Source: Yponomeuta sedellus | Lineage: Eukaryota > Arthropoda > Insecta > Lepidoptera > Yponomeutidae | Direction: 5' to 3' | Assembly: GCA_934045075.1 (NCBI GenBank) | Contig: OW203727.1 | Span: forward strand, 12,315,501-12,379,500 | DNA length: 64,000 nt | Shown: positions 10,514 through 21,764 of the stretch, one piece after another | Position numbering within the stretch: position 1 is the stretch's first letter | How the letters are laid out: each line of letters opens with the position of its first letter | The notes under the pieces: generated by a model | Database searches by the model: none | Seen by the model: only the letters and a program-made list of their open reading frames with translations | Told to the model about the DNA's origin: nothing | Position numbers and translations under genes: made by a program

Positions 10514-10547
10514 TATAGAGGTCATAGCACGGTTATTTTCGTTTACA
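10493..10547. repeat. 24-bp perfect hairpin at a SINE junction
   Basis: TGTAAACGAAAATAACCGTG plus CTAT (10493-10516) pairs exactly with 10524-10547, with a 7-bp loop AGAGGTC. The loop lies inside the right target duplication. Confidence 0.95.
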
Positions 10548-11664
10548 AGGCTGGATGTGACTTCTTGAATAGTTAATGCAGGATGTAAACAATTCCGTGA
10601 GTAATAACATGGGTCATTCTTCAATTGATGACAATTTCACTGTTAGAGAACGCAAACCGCACGGCTAGCAGCTAACGAGGCGATTTCATATTAGACAGTA
10701 ACGTAACTGTACGACAACGATAGCCTACAGGGTGACTTTGAAAACGTTCGACACTTTTTAAGGGGGCATTCTTAGCATGATTTAAAAACATAAGAAAAAA
10801 CTAATTATTATTATTAAATTCTTTATTGTACCAGTATAGATTGTACATTAGACGGGCTTAATACTAAATAATATTTTATTTTAGCCAACCAACAGGTGAC
10901 GTGGAGAAGGTGGGGGGTAGTGTCAAACAGTGAGGTGATATTTTATTGTAATTATCTTTAAAATTAAACTATGTATTAATTAAACTATGTATAACAACAC
11001 CCGTAAGTAAATCCGGACTAAAAGTCTACAATATGTATTAATATGTAAAATAATTGTTACCAGCAATTGCTTTACTTAAGGCTAGCGCAACCAATGGAAT
11101 AAAAATCATAACTTTTCTTAAGTTTTTTCAAAAAGTAAACATAGTCTTAAGCACTATGACAACTATTTTTAGAATCTACAGTCAGGAACGTAAGATCAAC
11201 AATCTAGGAATTTACTCGATTTCGGCTAAAAACGGCAGCTTTTGGCGGAAATTTATTCAAGTCCTAGGATATTGAAACTGCGTTCTAGGCTGTAAGTTCT
11301 AAAAATTGTTATTAAAGATATTAAGATTTTTGATATTTATCTTTTGAAATAAACAGATTATAAAACAGGTTATGATTTTTGGTGGCGTTAGTTAGCACCC
11401 TTAAGCACCTTAAGCATGAACATGACGACAAATGTATTAAAAATCGCAACATAAATTTCGTTCGAGCGTCTTATGGTCAATAAAACGCTTGAATCATTGC
11501 TTTTTTTCGCCATTACGGTTATCGTCATGAAAGCAAAATTTAAAATATAAAACTGTATATGTCACACAGATGCAAAGTGTTGCCCATGGATAGGTACACA
11601 GTTTATATATACTTACCCCCTTAAAAAGAAATAGATCCTTACCAAAAGTAGGTATTATAAATTA
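10548..11664. other. No recognisable gene
   Basis: AT-rich non-coding DNA. No motif or shared repeat was recognised. Confidence 0.45.
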
Positions 11665-11671
11665 TCAATAC

Positions 11672-11876
11672 TCAGCTGAAGTGGCAGTGGCCTGGTCATA
11701 TATGCCTAAGAACCGCAGGTCGATAGGGTGCAAAGCTTCTCGGGTGGAGATCAAAGACTGGTAGACATGGATTAGGATGCCCACCAACTTGTTGGATCGA
11801 GGATCTGAAGCAGATTGCTGGCAGTGGCAGTGGATGGCAGAGAAAAGTGATGTGCTTGCGGAAGCCACAACCCAAT
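11672..11876 (+). pseudogene. RTE-type LINE C-terminal remnant
   Basis: The translated residues LKWQWPGHI, WRSKTGR and DLKQIAG align by eye with LKWQWAGHI, WRPRLGK and DLKKVAG of the RTE copy at 50659-50820. An in-frame stop and base losses break the frame. It is a short, old 3' fragment; no target duplication was found. The next insertion (family B) follows 23 bp later. Confidence 0.7.
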
Positions 11877-11899
11877 TTATAAATTGCTAAACTTTACGG

Positions 11900-12272
11900 T
11901 GAAGCGCTCGTGGCCTAGGCAAACCGAGTGATTGGAATCAATCACTAAAGTTAAGCAACAACAGGCGCGGTCAGGTGCAGGATGGGTGACCGTCCCGTGA
12001 CTACCGAAAGTGGCATTTTTCCGAGCACTTCCGTGCTTCGCAAGGCACGTTAAGCTGTTGATGCTGGCTGTCATGTAAAGGCAGTCGTTAAGCCATGTCA
12101 GAGGCCTTATGGGCGTCTTGATAACTTCTGACAGTAAGGCCCGCCACTGTCTTACAATCCTCCACCAACCCGGAATTGGTCCTCGTCGTGGAGTATGGCC
12201 TAACCTTACTGCGATGCAGGAAGACACCCGTGCCCCAGCAGTGGGGACATACAAGGGTTGATACCGATAACG
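11900..12272 (+). mobile_element. SINE family B (5S rRNA-like head), full-length copy
   Basis: The 373-bp element runs from TGAAGCGCTCGTGGCC to GGTTGATACCGATAACG and is flanked by an 11-bp duplication AAACTTTACGG (11889-11899 and 12273-12283). The 5S-like box A (AGTTAAGCAACAACAGG) and box C (GGATGGGTGACCG) are intact. The 3' part holds CCCCAGCAGTGGGGACATA. It is one of the cleanest copies and a good family reference. Confidence 0.9.
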
Positions 12273-12283
12273 AAACTTTACGG

Positions 12284-15184
12284 GTTGTCCGATAATTCTA
12301 TTAGATGTAGTCTACTGTTCCTATCTTGCAATATGAGTTAATATATTAGGGAACATTAGAACAGCATACTAAGCGAATGTTATCATTGCATCAACCAGAA
12401 ATTGCGAGAATACCGTGGGGAAATCGTAAAGCAGTTCCTTGCCAAGCCCCATCTGGATATTCCACCAATGTTATCTTAATAATATGTATCGAAAATAATA
12501 AATATGTAACAAGGTAACTAAGAAACGTCGGTCGGTATTCTTTTAGTTTGGGGCTACCAAATAAGATAAATATTGCTAATGCTATGTTTCTCGGACCAAT
12601 AAACTGATAATTGTACAAAACAACAGATTCTATAATAAGGTTATCGAGCCTCGAACAACACAATATCTGTATATTAGTTTTCAGGTCCGAGAAAACAAAT
12701 TTCATTTTGCGGAAAGCCCCAATTAAGGGCACTGAGTTCTGGACTTAATCCAATAAACCTACTCATTTAGTGAACGGAATGGAAGGTAAATAATTTTAGG
12801 AAAAGCCGCGGTACTGTGGATTGTAACGACAAAGTTTTGTTTTCGCAACGAGCCTGGAAGGGTTGGGACGCGCGGCTGGGGGGCTGTGCAAATGCGTCTG
12901 TTTATGTTGATGTCTGAAAATAATTTCTTGACCCCTCTCTGTCACATAAATCGAAATAGAAAACTTTTGCTTTGTAGGTTGGTATTTCAAATGTTTAATA
13001 GACAATTTTGCAAATATAGTAGCATAGGTAAAAGTAGGCACTGGCCATGGTTTTAAACACTTTAATAAAATTAGTATCGCATTCTATTCTGTTGTATTTT
13101 AAGTCTATTCTGGTTTGCCTTGATATTGCGTAAAAAAATAGATAATAATTAGGAAGTCTTACAAGTCATTCTACAAATAGTGAAAATAAGTGTTTTTATT
13201 AAACACAAAAACAAGACGAATAATAGTTTTTCACCTTGCACTAAATTGGCTTTATAAATACAAGAAAAGAACATTGTACAAGGAAATAAAGGAGCTCAGC
13301 GTAATCAAGGAGGCAACGTATTGCATTTTGCTAAGTCAACTGTTACACTCGGCGACAAACATAATATTGTTCTTAGTGATACGTGTTAAAAGATAGATTG
13401 GGTAGATACTCGTACATTGGTTTTCTCTCTATCTACTCGCCTCGAATTATCGCAGGCAAAAACTTGCTTCACTATACCAGCGAACGGTTCGTGCATACTC
13501 AATTATTAAAAATTGCTGCACTAGTGCCCAAATATAAAAAACCTGCAAGATTTGCCTTTTACAGGTCTTCTTATAAGATACTATTTTATCCTTAGCATAA
13601 AACTCATTAAATATTTTCCTAGCATATTTTCTTGTACAAATAAAACAGGTCAAGTCGAAAGCGTCGAGCGAGAGACATTGTTTTTTAGAGTAACTTGGAG
13701 TCCTCGTGCTATGATAACTAGGCAATTTAAACTTGAAAAACACCCAGACTGAAGCAAAAGAGTAGTCAGTGATATCATAATTGACATTGCGGGGTTTCCT
13801 CTAAAATACATAATTCCTGAAACACTTTAATTAGATCTCAGGTCAAAATAGAAACAATTTCGGGGAACATAATTTTATTCATTCTTGCTTTACGTGCTCA
13901 ACAAACGTCGCAGTATCTGGTAAATCATTGTTCAATAGAGGAAAATTTCCATTCTAGTTAACACAATTTTGTTCTGTGTATTATCTTTCAAACAGCATCA
14001 TTATAAAGAAAACAAACCTCGAACGGAAGCTGTTGTAAATGACAATTCAAATTCCAGTGTTTTAGGAAGTGTACATTTCAGAGGTAGCGGTAACTTAGCT
14101 CATAAAGCAGAACCTTGAATTGTGTGAAAAAACTGCAGTCTTACTAACAAAAAAATAATTCTTAAAACACTCCTCAAGTGCAGTTTAAATAGTTTATGGT
14201 GGAGATTTTTCTTTTAATCTGCATTTGAACCATGTTTTGAGAAATCGTGTTTTTACAAACACTTGTAGTAATAAGGCCCCCGTCTGTAAGCTGAGAACTA
14301 TCCAAGTAAAATCCTTTTTATGTACAACAAAGTACTCTTTATCTATCTATAAAAAAGTTTGTTAGTTCAAAGAGCCCTTTTAAGGCGATTGCCCGAAAAA
14401 CTGCATTTCTTTGGACCGATATGAATATAAAACTGGGTAAGCACCTACAACGAACATGCGGGCGGCAGATATATCGCGAAAAGATATTTGGCGTCCCCAG
14501 GCGTATTGCCTGCTTTTCCTTATTTCCCAAGGGGTGACTCAACGAATAAGGGACATAAGTTGTACCAATGTACGTAGATCCTAGATAGCAACATCCCATT
14601 TAAATCCCACTAAATATAAGAATATTGAAACGTGGCTACGGTAGACCTCACCGCTGATTACTTGCGTAGTCAATTATTCCTAGCCAGGACGGCATCAGTT
14701 ACCGTAAAATAATATGTTGATATCTCTGGCGTTTTAATTTCTGATCTGATCAATCGGATCAATTTACGTGTCATGAAATTGCATGGAGAATGAAAATAGA
14801 CACTTTCGCCAAAACATAAATATCACATTTACTGTTCAAGCGCTGTTTTGCATGCTTATATTTTAAATATTTGGTAATAAACAAACTTTTAAATGACGCT
14901 TTGATCCCCATGCAGAATTTCTATTTTATTCAATGAAGAATGGTGTTTTTAATAAAATTTCCAAAGTAATAAAATCGCTGTTTTTGAAACCTAGACTAAA
15001 TACAGTTTACAGAAAGTAATTTGTTTACTTAACTGCAGTTTAAAGTAAAATCGTTAGTATTACTTTACAAATATATTATTTTCGTTGTGATAAACAATTA
15101 TATTATATTAATGATTTAAAAGTAAATGTAAGAATATTTTTTTTCCAGGAGACAACCTGTAAGCTCTATTTGTGCAGTTTTATA
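12284..15184. other. No recognisable gene over ~2.9 kb
   Basis: AT-rich DNA with only short open frames lacking any domain signal. No tRNA-like, 5S-like or LINE-like block was found. It may be intronic if the LRR gene starts near 18-19 kb upstream, but that would place this stretch outside the gene. Confidence 0.4.
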
Positions 15185-15525
15185 GAATTTAGGCTGACAA
15201 AGATTAATACATCCTTCATGGGGCATTGTATACGTTTCTATAATAAAATCCTATAAGATAGATTTTGACTGAAATGCGGTTCAAAAAATTTGTAAAGTAC
15301 ACTTTGTGCCAAAAGGGTTACTATAATATAAAGGAAGGCTTTCTGGAATTAAAGCATGTACAATGCATGAGTTTTGTAAATATTATGTAAACTCGGTAAA
15401 TTTTTCTCCATTTTTTCTTCAAAATGATCTAGATTTTGAAATGGACACTTAGTTTGACTTGTAACGTTCATTAAGCCGCAGCTTCTGCGCTACTTTGAAT
15501 AAAACCTTTTCATTTCATTTCGTTA
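15185..15525 (+). mobile_element. CR1-like LINE 3' end fragment
   Basis: It begins at the TTAGGCTG...AATACATCCTTC block, equivalent to about 21086 of the copy at 20343-21760. It then runs through the C-terminal codons, the TGATCTAGATTTTGAAATGG 3' UTR block and the ending TTTCATTTCATTTCG, a short tandem-repeat tail typical of CR1/L2-like LINEs rather than poly-A. Coding is broken. Confidence 0.75.
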
Positions 15526-15714
15526 TAATCATAGTTTGTTTATGTTAAAGTAAAGTAATATTAGGAAATCTTGACATAAATTTTTTGAAAACTCAGCACC
15601 ATTTCATTTCAATTTCATGTCATGTTTCATCTCCCAATTTTTTTCTAACAACATCGATGTCAACCTAAAGTTTTCTCACTACTCTTTTTGCGTAACATGA
15701 AATAGTGTTGCCTA

Positions 15715-15790
15715 ACCGCTTGAAATTGCCACTCCACGGTGAGCACACCTTGTGATTAAGCCCACACTCTTTTATTCTCTGAAAGAAGCC
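15715..15790 (+). mobile_element. SINE family F fragment
   Basis: The block CGCTTGAAATTGCCACTCC...GTGAGCACACC...TTAAGCCCACACTC matches the middle of the family F copies at 19700, 37185 and 53690. Only this short piece is recognisable. Confidence 0.5.
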
Positions 15791-15870
15791 ATGTTCATTA
15801 TATTTATGAGGACGTTATATAGGCTGCAATATTTTATTTATGAAATATGATGTTTTGTTTAATTAATGTA

Positions 15871-16233
15871 TTCGATATCAACCCTTTGTATGTCCCCACC
15901 GCTGGGGCACGAGTCTCTTTCTCCATCGCAGGAAGGTTAGGCCATCACCACGGGGGCCAAGTCCGGGTTGATGGAGGATTGTAAGACAGTGGCGGGCCTT
16001 ATTGTCAGATGTTATCAAGCCGCCCATAAGGCTTCTGACATGGCTTAACGACTACCATTACAGCCGGCACCAACCGCGGCTTAAAGTGCCTTGCAAAACA
16101 CGGAAGCGCTCGGAAAAATGCCACCAGCGGTAGTCACGGGATGGCCACCCATCCTGCACCTGACCGCGCCTGTTTTTGCTTAACTCATATGATTGATTCC
16201 AATCAATCGGTTCGACTAGGCCACGACCTCTTC
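15871..16233 (-). mobile_element. SINE family B, full-length copy
   Basis: A minus-strand copy with 10-bp target duplication AATTAATGTA (15861-15870 and 16234-16243). The 5S-like head is on the right (GATGGCCACCCATCC and TGCTTAACTC, reversed) and the tail on the left. Some CpG sites have decayed compared with 11900-12272. Confidence 0.9.
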
Positions 16234-16249
16234 AATTAATGTAAAAACG

Positions 16250-16972
16250 TAAAAAAAGTAATGTGATTTCTCATTTCTTCAAGCGGAGCCTCCTCCATAA
16301 AAACAAAGATTCTAGATGTTAACTAGAGATTTCCTGTATCAAATTTATTCCCTGTTGTGAGAACAACAGACATTATTTGTTCAGAATTATCCATAACGGT
16401 TTTGCAGTTCTGGCGAAAACCCTTTCAGCTTCAAAGCTGAGAAGTAGCTATGAGTTTACATGGTGGATGAATGATTTATTGGAACCCAGTAATGGAAGGG
16501 ATTAATGTAATCCGCAGTCAGTACCAGTTGAGTTAAAACCAAGCTCAAGTAAAGCCTTATAAATCCTGTACTGACCGAATTCACCATCGACCTAGCAGTA
16601 TATTCAACTTGTTACAAACTCCACGTCGATCTTACTTTAGTGAACCCAGATTTATTAGACTGAGAATCTTACAGACGCGAATAGAGCACGCTGTACAAAA
16701 GCCAATGCATTTGTATATTCTGGCTCTTCTTATGCCACGTCCACATGCACTTTCGACGCGTAAGCGAGCGCGTGGAAAACCTTGCATCATCGTCTTGGCA
16801 AACTGCGTGGTCTTGGTGGTAAAAACACGCATAGGAGACATGACTGATTAAATAGGAGTGCCTTGTGGAGCATAAAAACGTCTACAGTTGTATTTTATTT
16901 AGGTCCTGAATAAAATACAGCTCTAGACCTTTGGGTGGACTTCGCAGAGTTCGCCAGGCCAAGTTCTCGATC
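16250..16972. other. No recognisable gene
   Basis: Mixed-composition DNA. The 69-80 codon frames at 16609-16851, on opposite strands, overlap each other and show no domain, so I do not call them. Confidence 0.4.
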
Positions 16973-16980
16973 TGGGCCGT

Positions 16981-17223
16981 ACGATATCAACCCTTGTATG
17001 TCCCACTGCTGGGGCACGAGTCTCTTCCTTCATCGCAAGAAGGTTAGGCAATATCCCTCCAACAACGGGGCCAAATCCGGGTTGGTGGAGGATTGTAAGA
17101 CTGTGGCGGGTCTTACTGTCAGAAGTTATCAGGCCGCTCATAAGGTCTCTGACATGGCTTACTGACTGCAATTACATGACAGCCGGCACAAACGGCTTAA
17201 TGTGCGTTGCGAAGCACGGAAGC
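16981..17223 (-). mobile_element. SINE family B, 5'-truncated copy
   Basis: It starts with the CGATATCAACCC tail and stops inside the body after GAAGCACGGAAGCG, lacking the 5S-like head. A possible 7-bp duplication GGGCYGT (16974-16980 and 17224-17230) differs at one base, so the ends are less certain than for other copies. Confidence 0.75.
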
Positions 17224-17578
17224 GGGCTGTGACTGTAGATAAGCAAACAAACCGTTAGGTTAAATTTAAAGCGATATTACGATTATTACAGCCCTATTTA
17301 AATAACATTAGGTAGTGGTGACCGTACCGTCAAAACCTTTGGCAGGACGCCTTAGTTATGTAAAATAGTCGTGTTTCTTGTCTTCACGCTACTGGATTTT
17401 ATAATACAAAAACAAAACTAAAACCAAGATATTGATGTAAATAACGCAACAAACAATCATCTACAGATTGACTTCGAATTCGGTTGACCACTTTGATAGG
17501 GACATTCTAACTATGAATTAGAAACATATGCAATTTCACTATTTACCTACAATTACTATTTCGCAATTATTTTATTTT

Positions 17579-17612
17579 CGCCGACCGTAAGTCGTGCGAC
17601 TTACGGTCGGCG
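17579..17612. repeat. 16-bp-arm GC-rich hairpin
   Basis: CGCCGACCGTAAGTCG (17579-17594) pairs perfectly with 17597-17612 across a 2-bp spacer TG. It sits at the left border of dispersed repeat I (17605-17860). Confidence 0.9.
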
Positions 17613-17860
17613 CTAGCCAACTCAATTGTTATTTTAATCGTTTACGCATATCGGAGTACGTACATACTCGAGAAAATTTTATATCATCATGGTACACCTA
17701 CCACTGGAAATTTGGACTAACATTTTCGAGCAAAAGGTCGAAAGTCACGAATATTTACAATTGTGTTATACCATTACAGATAACCATTAATAATACTGTT
17801 TTCCACAGTGGAAAAAACCTTATCTCAAAACATAGCGAACTATTTCAAAATAACTCAATT
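17605..17860 (+). repeat. Dispersed repeat I, copy 1
   Basis: The blocks AACTCAATTG, AACATTTTCGAG, AAAGGTCGAAAGTCACGAATA and AATAATACTGTTTTCC recur in the same order at 31528-31745. A short version (AGCGGTCGGAAATCCCGAATA) is at about 60335-60360. It is non-coding and of unknown class. Confidence 0.55.
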
Positions 17861-17999
17861 ACATATGTATCTTCTCGATACGCTAGGCTTGACTATTCCC
17901 TTGACCGTTAGTTTTGGGACAGCCTGTACCTGCTAAACAGATGTCCAAATATCACATCGAGATTGTAAAACAAGCCAAACATTTCGAAATGTCAGGAAA

Positions 18000-18983
18000 C
18001 TTACGAGCAAACTTCGTCGGTATGGTTACTGGCATCGGTTAATATGCGGATGGCGGCATCGGGCGCGGCCCGCGACTTCAAATGACGTGGTGAAAGAAGC
18101 TCTTGTCTGCAGACCGGCGGCGGCGGCGAGGCTGCCGCGCCCGGAAGTGCTACGCAAATAGCCCGTTTTGCATTATGAAAATAGAAAATTGAAACAAAAA
18201 CATGAGCGCTTCCGTTCAAAGGGCAAGACACGGACCCTTCCGCGCTCCTTCCAATTAACACGCAACGACCTTTTCATGTTGTTTTGTTCCCGCGATAATT
18301 GCACTCCGTTTTTGTGACAAAAGCAACGAAGTGACGTTGCGCTCCTTTTCGGAGGCGTCATTAGCGCAGCGTCCACAATCTACGACTTTACAGTAGACTC
18401 GACATTGTTAATTATAGAAAAGTCATTAGCAACTTGTAACGAACAACGCACATACGGCTCGGTTCTGCTTAGTACCAATTGGTGAGAATTCGAAATACCC
18501 GAGCGCCCCACAGTCGATTGCGAGTGATTGCGTTCACGCACGATACGATCGCAGCGTAATTTTAGAGCAACATTAGCCCGATTGCGTGTGACATGTTAGC
18601 GGTAGACTTCAAAGTAATCAAGAACATAGCTCTGCTCGCTGTAACGCGTGTACGATGTTCGTAATTTATTAGCGTTTATTCCCTTACAGCAATCTGTAGG
18701 GATGCCGTCCCATTACGCAGACTCCGTCCGAGATCCCAGCTTCAGTCAGCTGCGGGAGTCTGAGCACGCCGGCCGCTCTCTCCGCTCCCACCTCCCCCGA
18801 CTCTCATTAAATACAACTCCGAGAGACGAACGTGATCTATTTTGGATACGCGCACTAGAGCCCTCGCACTTCCTGGATCATGAGTTAAGGAGTTCACTGT
18901 GCACCGCCCGTATTCCAACTCGCTTCCGTGGAAAAATATGGAGAAGAATTAAAATGAAACTTTTTAGTCATAACTTCAAAGTG
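18000..18983 (+). promoter_or_regulatory. GC/CpG-rich segment: candidate promoter and non-coding first exon
   Basis: Composition changes sharply from the AT-rich surroundings: GC-rich runs at 18030-18150 and 18700-18860, and many CpGs. A TCAGT initiator-like sequence is at 18742-18746 and a strong splice donor GTAAGT follows 18983. The next strong same-strand acceptor associated with coding sequence is at 37615-37616, before the LRR gene's start codon. This is consistent with a 5' UTR exon spliced across about 18.6 kb, but it is inference only. The 118-codon frame at 18648-19004 shows no domain. Confidence 0.3.
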
Positions 18984-18989
18984 GTAAGT

Positions 18990-19695
18990 TTCCAGTGCAA
19001 TTAAAAAGTCAAGTCAGCGCTCGCAGCGCGGCAATTTGATTTCTTCGCTAATCGCATTTCGTCGTGGGAAGTGGCCCTCTACTTTTGAGCTTTTAGATTT
19101 GTGTCTGTACCGTAGATGGAGATAAATGTTTAAGTGCGCTTAGCTCGCTGGGATACCTCCTAAATGAGTAAAGGAAACTTCGGAAAAAACTAAAGATTTG
19201 GAGTAAGAATCCTTATGTCAGTTGTCGGTCTGACTGTAAGGGCCAATTAGCCTCGGAACTGATAAAGATATTTGCGTAAAACTTGGCATACTTCCAAAAC
19301 TTAACTGCCGGAGTGTAGTTCTGGAACTAGGGGTAGAATCCCAAGATTATTTTTCTAGATTTGTTAGCGTTGTGATTCAGTAATAGAAGTAATTATTATT
19401 AAGGAATAAATCCTCATTTGTTCTATGTTACATCAGTCCATGATTATGTGATAGGGCAAAAGAAAAACATTTTTAACCTACAAAGATGATTTTTTTTAAG
19501 TTAAATAATATAAAGTATTTTTAACCTTTATTTTTAAGCTTTATATGAACCTTTATGTTTAAGCTGGAACTTTTATGAGATTGAACGCATGGGCTCCTCA
19601 ACCATGCAAAAATTATATATCTTTTGAATACGCCTTTATGCTTGCATTGCTTCATGGCATCTTAAAAGCTGCAAGTGGAAAGAGATAGCAATTTT
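18990..19695. other. No recognisable gene
   Basis: AT-rich DNA following the GC-rich block, with no shared repeats recognised. Confidence 0.4.
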
Positions 19696-19697
19696 TT

Positions 19698-19950
19698 ATG
19701 TACCCTATAAACCAGTATGGACTTATTTACCACGCATGACCACCGCGGATTAGCAATTTCAAGCGCTGAGGTATTTGTATACCTCAGATATCCAGGTTAT
19801 CGTTAGTGATTGGTATTGCTACTATAACTTTCACAAATGTACATAACCTAGAAAACAAAGTCATTGGTACATGTCGGCACGTAGAGTCGAACCTGGGTCT
19901 TCCGCTTTCGAGTTCATTGTTCTAACCACTGGCCACTTATAACAGCTAGG
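19698..19950 (-). mobile_element. tRNA-derived SINE (family F)
   Basis: On the minus strand it shows a tRNA-like head with a B-box-like GGTTCGACTC (from GAGTCGAACC on the plus strand). The conserved middle (CCGCGGATTAGCAATTTCAAGCGCTGAGG on plus) is shared with 37185-37460 and 53690-53815. The 3' end, on the left, is degraded. No target duplication was delimited. Confidence 0.6.
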
Positions 19951-20342
19951 TACTAATATATGTGCTTTCCAGAGACAACGCATTTCCTTAATGAAAACAA
20001 CAGCATTATTGAAATGATTATGTTTGCTCAATTCAATAAACAATCAAAATAATTAATACGTCGCAATGAAATGAACATGCAAATGACCGTTCAACCCGGC
20101 TACGGTATATTTTTCAGTTTAATATGGAATGGCGTTATAAAAAAACTTTTTTTTTTTAATTATTATTATGTTTATTTATTTAGAAGCTTTGTTCACATAG
20201 GTGAGCATGTCAGCTCCATCTAAATCAACTAACAAAATTCTACCACATAGTTCTTACAGCTATTACAGTTCTTATTATTATTGAGGTGGTACTTTCAAGG
20301 AAAAACTTTGTTAAACAAAATGTTATATTATTTAGGTACATT

Positions 20343-21760
20343 GTACGATCGATTTTGGGGCCGTTCCTCTTCCTCGTATATGTAAATGATTTGCCGTTCA
20401 TGGTTCAAAATATGTCAGAGATAGTATTATTATAAGATGACACGTCACTTATTTTTAAAATTAAGAGACAAGAAAATGACCTTGACAATACAAATAATGC
20501 TCTCTCTCGGGCACTTAATTGGTTTACTTCTAATAACTTATTGTTAAATTCAAAAAAAAAGAAATGTATAAAGTTCACTCTTCCAAATGTCAAAACGGTA
20601 GACAGCAATGTTTTACTGGGGAATGACAAATTAGACCTTGTGAATGAATCTGTATGTCTAGGTATCACAATTGATGCAAAGCTTCAATGGGGTCCTCATA
20701 TAGAAAAATTAGCAAATAGGCTTAGTTCAGCAGCATATGCAGTCAAAAGAATTAGGGAACTAACTGACGTCGCAACTGCTAGGCTTGTTTATTTTAGTTA
20801 CTTCCATAGTCTTATGTTCTATGGGATACTACTGTGGGGATGGGCAACAGACATTGAGACCATCTTCGTCTTGCAGAAGAGAGCGATCAGATTCATTTAT
20901 AGGCTGGGTAGTAGAGATTCGTTAAGAGATTTCTTTAAAGAAACTAACATCCTGACAGTTGCCAGTCAGTATATATATGAAAACATTATGTACGTTAGGA
21001 AAAATATCAGTAACTTTAAAACTTTAAGTAGCCAACACAATGTAAATACTAGAAATAAACATAAACTTTTGGTTCCACTATTTAGGCTGGCAAAGGTTAA
21101 TACATCCTTCTTGGGGCATTGTATACGCTTCTATAATAAAATCCCTGAAGATATTCAAAAACCTATTTAGAGGCTAAAAATTTCACCCATGCCGGGATTC
21201 GAACCCGCAACCTCTGGCTATCCGTACCAGCGCTCTACCAATTGAGCCAATGGGCGACTCACGGCATCAGTGAAATTTCGAACCTCTTTACAATATTCTC
21301 TGTATTACGTACAGGTAGCGACATCTGACTTAAGCAAATTGCATTACTTACAGCCCCGACTACCTACTTTGCAGTTAGGTTTAACATCGGAACGATGTTA
21401 GTGCATTAAAATAAAAATAGTGTAATCCCTGAAGATATATTAAGCTTGCCTGAATCGCGGTTCAAAAAATATGTTAAGCACACTTTGTGCCAAAAGGACT
21501 ACCATAACATAAAGGATTATTTAGATGACAATGAGGTCTGGAATGAAAGCCAGTACAATGTATGAGTTCTTGTTTAAAATAATTATGTAAGCTATGTTAA
21601 TTAAGGACTTTTGAAAAGACTAAGTTAGGAGTTTTTTTTGTCCATTTTTTTCTCTTTAATGATCTAGATTTTGAAATGGACACCTAGTTTGAATTGTAAC
21701 GTTCATTAAGCCGCAGTTTCTGTGCTATTTTGAATAAAACCATTTCATTTCAATGCGGCC
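20343..21760 (+). pseudogene. CR1-like non-LTR retrotransposon, 5'-truncated and interrupted
   Basis: Translation shows the end of a reverse transcriptase: SILGPFLFLVYVNDLPF, then the catalytic YADD region, then the C-terminal part of a jockey/CR1-type polyprotein (LVYFSYFHSLMFYGILLWG, LQKRAIRFIYRL). The catalytic box is broken by a stop at 20433-20435, giving LL-stop-DDT where YADDT is expected, so it is inactive. The frame then stays open from about 20541 to the family A SINE at 21155-21423, resumes after it at 21439 and ends at the stop 21563-21565. The 3' UTR runs to a short ATTTC-like tail near 21755. N-terminal endonuclease and most of the RT are missing. CR1 versus related jockey-group clades cannot be decided by eye. 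Confidence 0.8.
21155..21423 (-). mobile_element. SINE family A, full-length copy inside the CR1-like LINE
   Basis: A 269-bp minus-strand insertion with a perfect 15-bp target duplication AATCCCTGAAGATAT (21140-21154 and 21424-21438). The tRNA-like body, B-box and CTCTAAATAGG end are near-identical to other copies. The 5' part has CACTATTTTTATTTTAATGC and a block with GTACGTAATACAGAG. It lacks the left inverted arm seen at 8974-9014. Confidence 0.9.
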
Positions 21761-21764
21761 GGAC

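Noticed and set aside
11945..12000. Genuine 5S rRNA gene
   Set aside because: Only the internal control-like segments match. The flanking sequence is SINE body and the unit is flanked by a target duplication.
12284..15184. Several 60-110 codon frames
   Set aside because: Frames on both strands overlap, have no domain signals and no splice logic.
18648..19004. 118-codon coding frame
   Set aside because: No domain or hydrophobic pattern. The codons cross the GTAAGT donor, so it is better explained as GC-rich 5' exon sequence.
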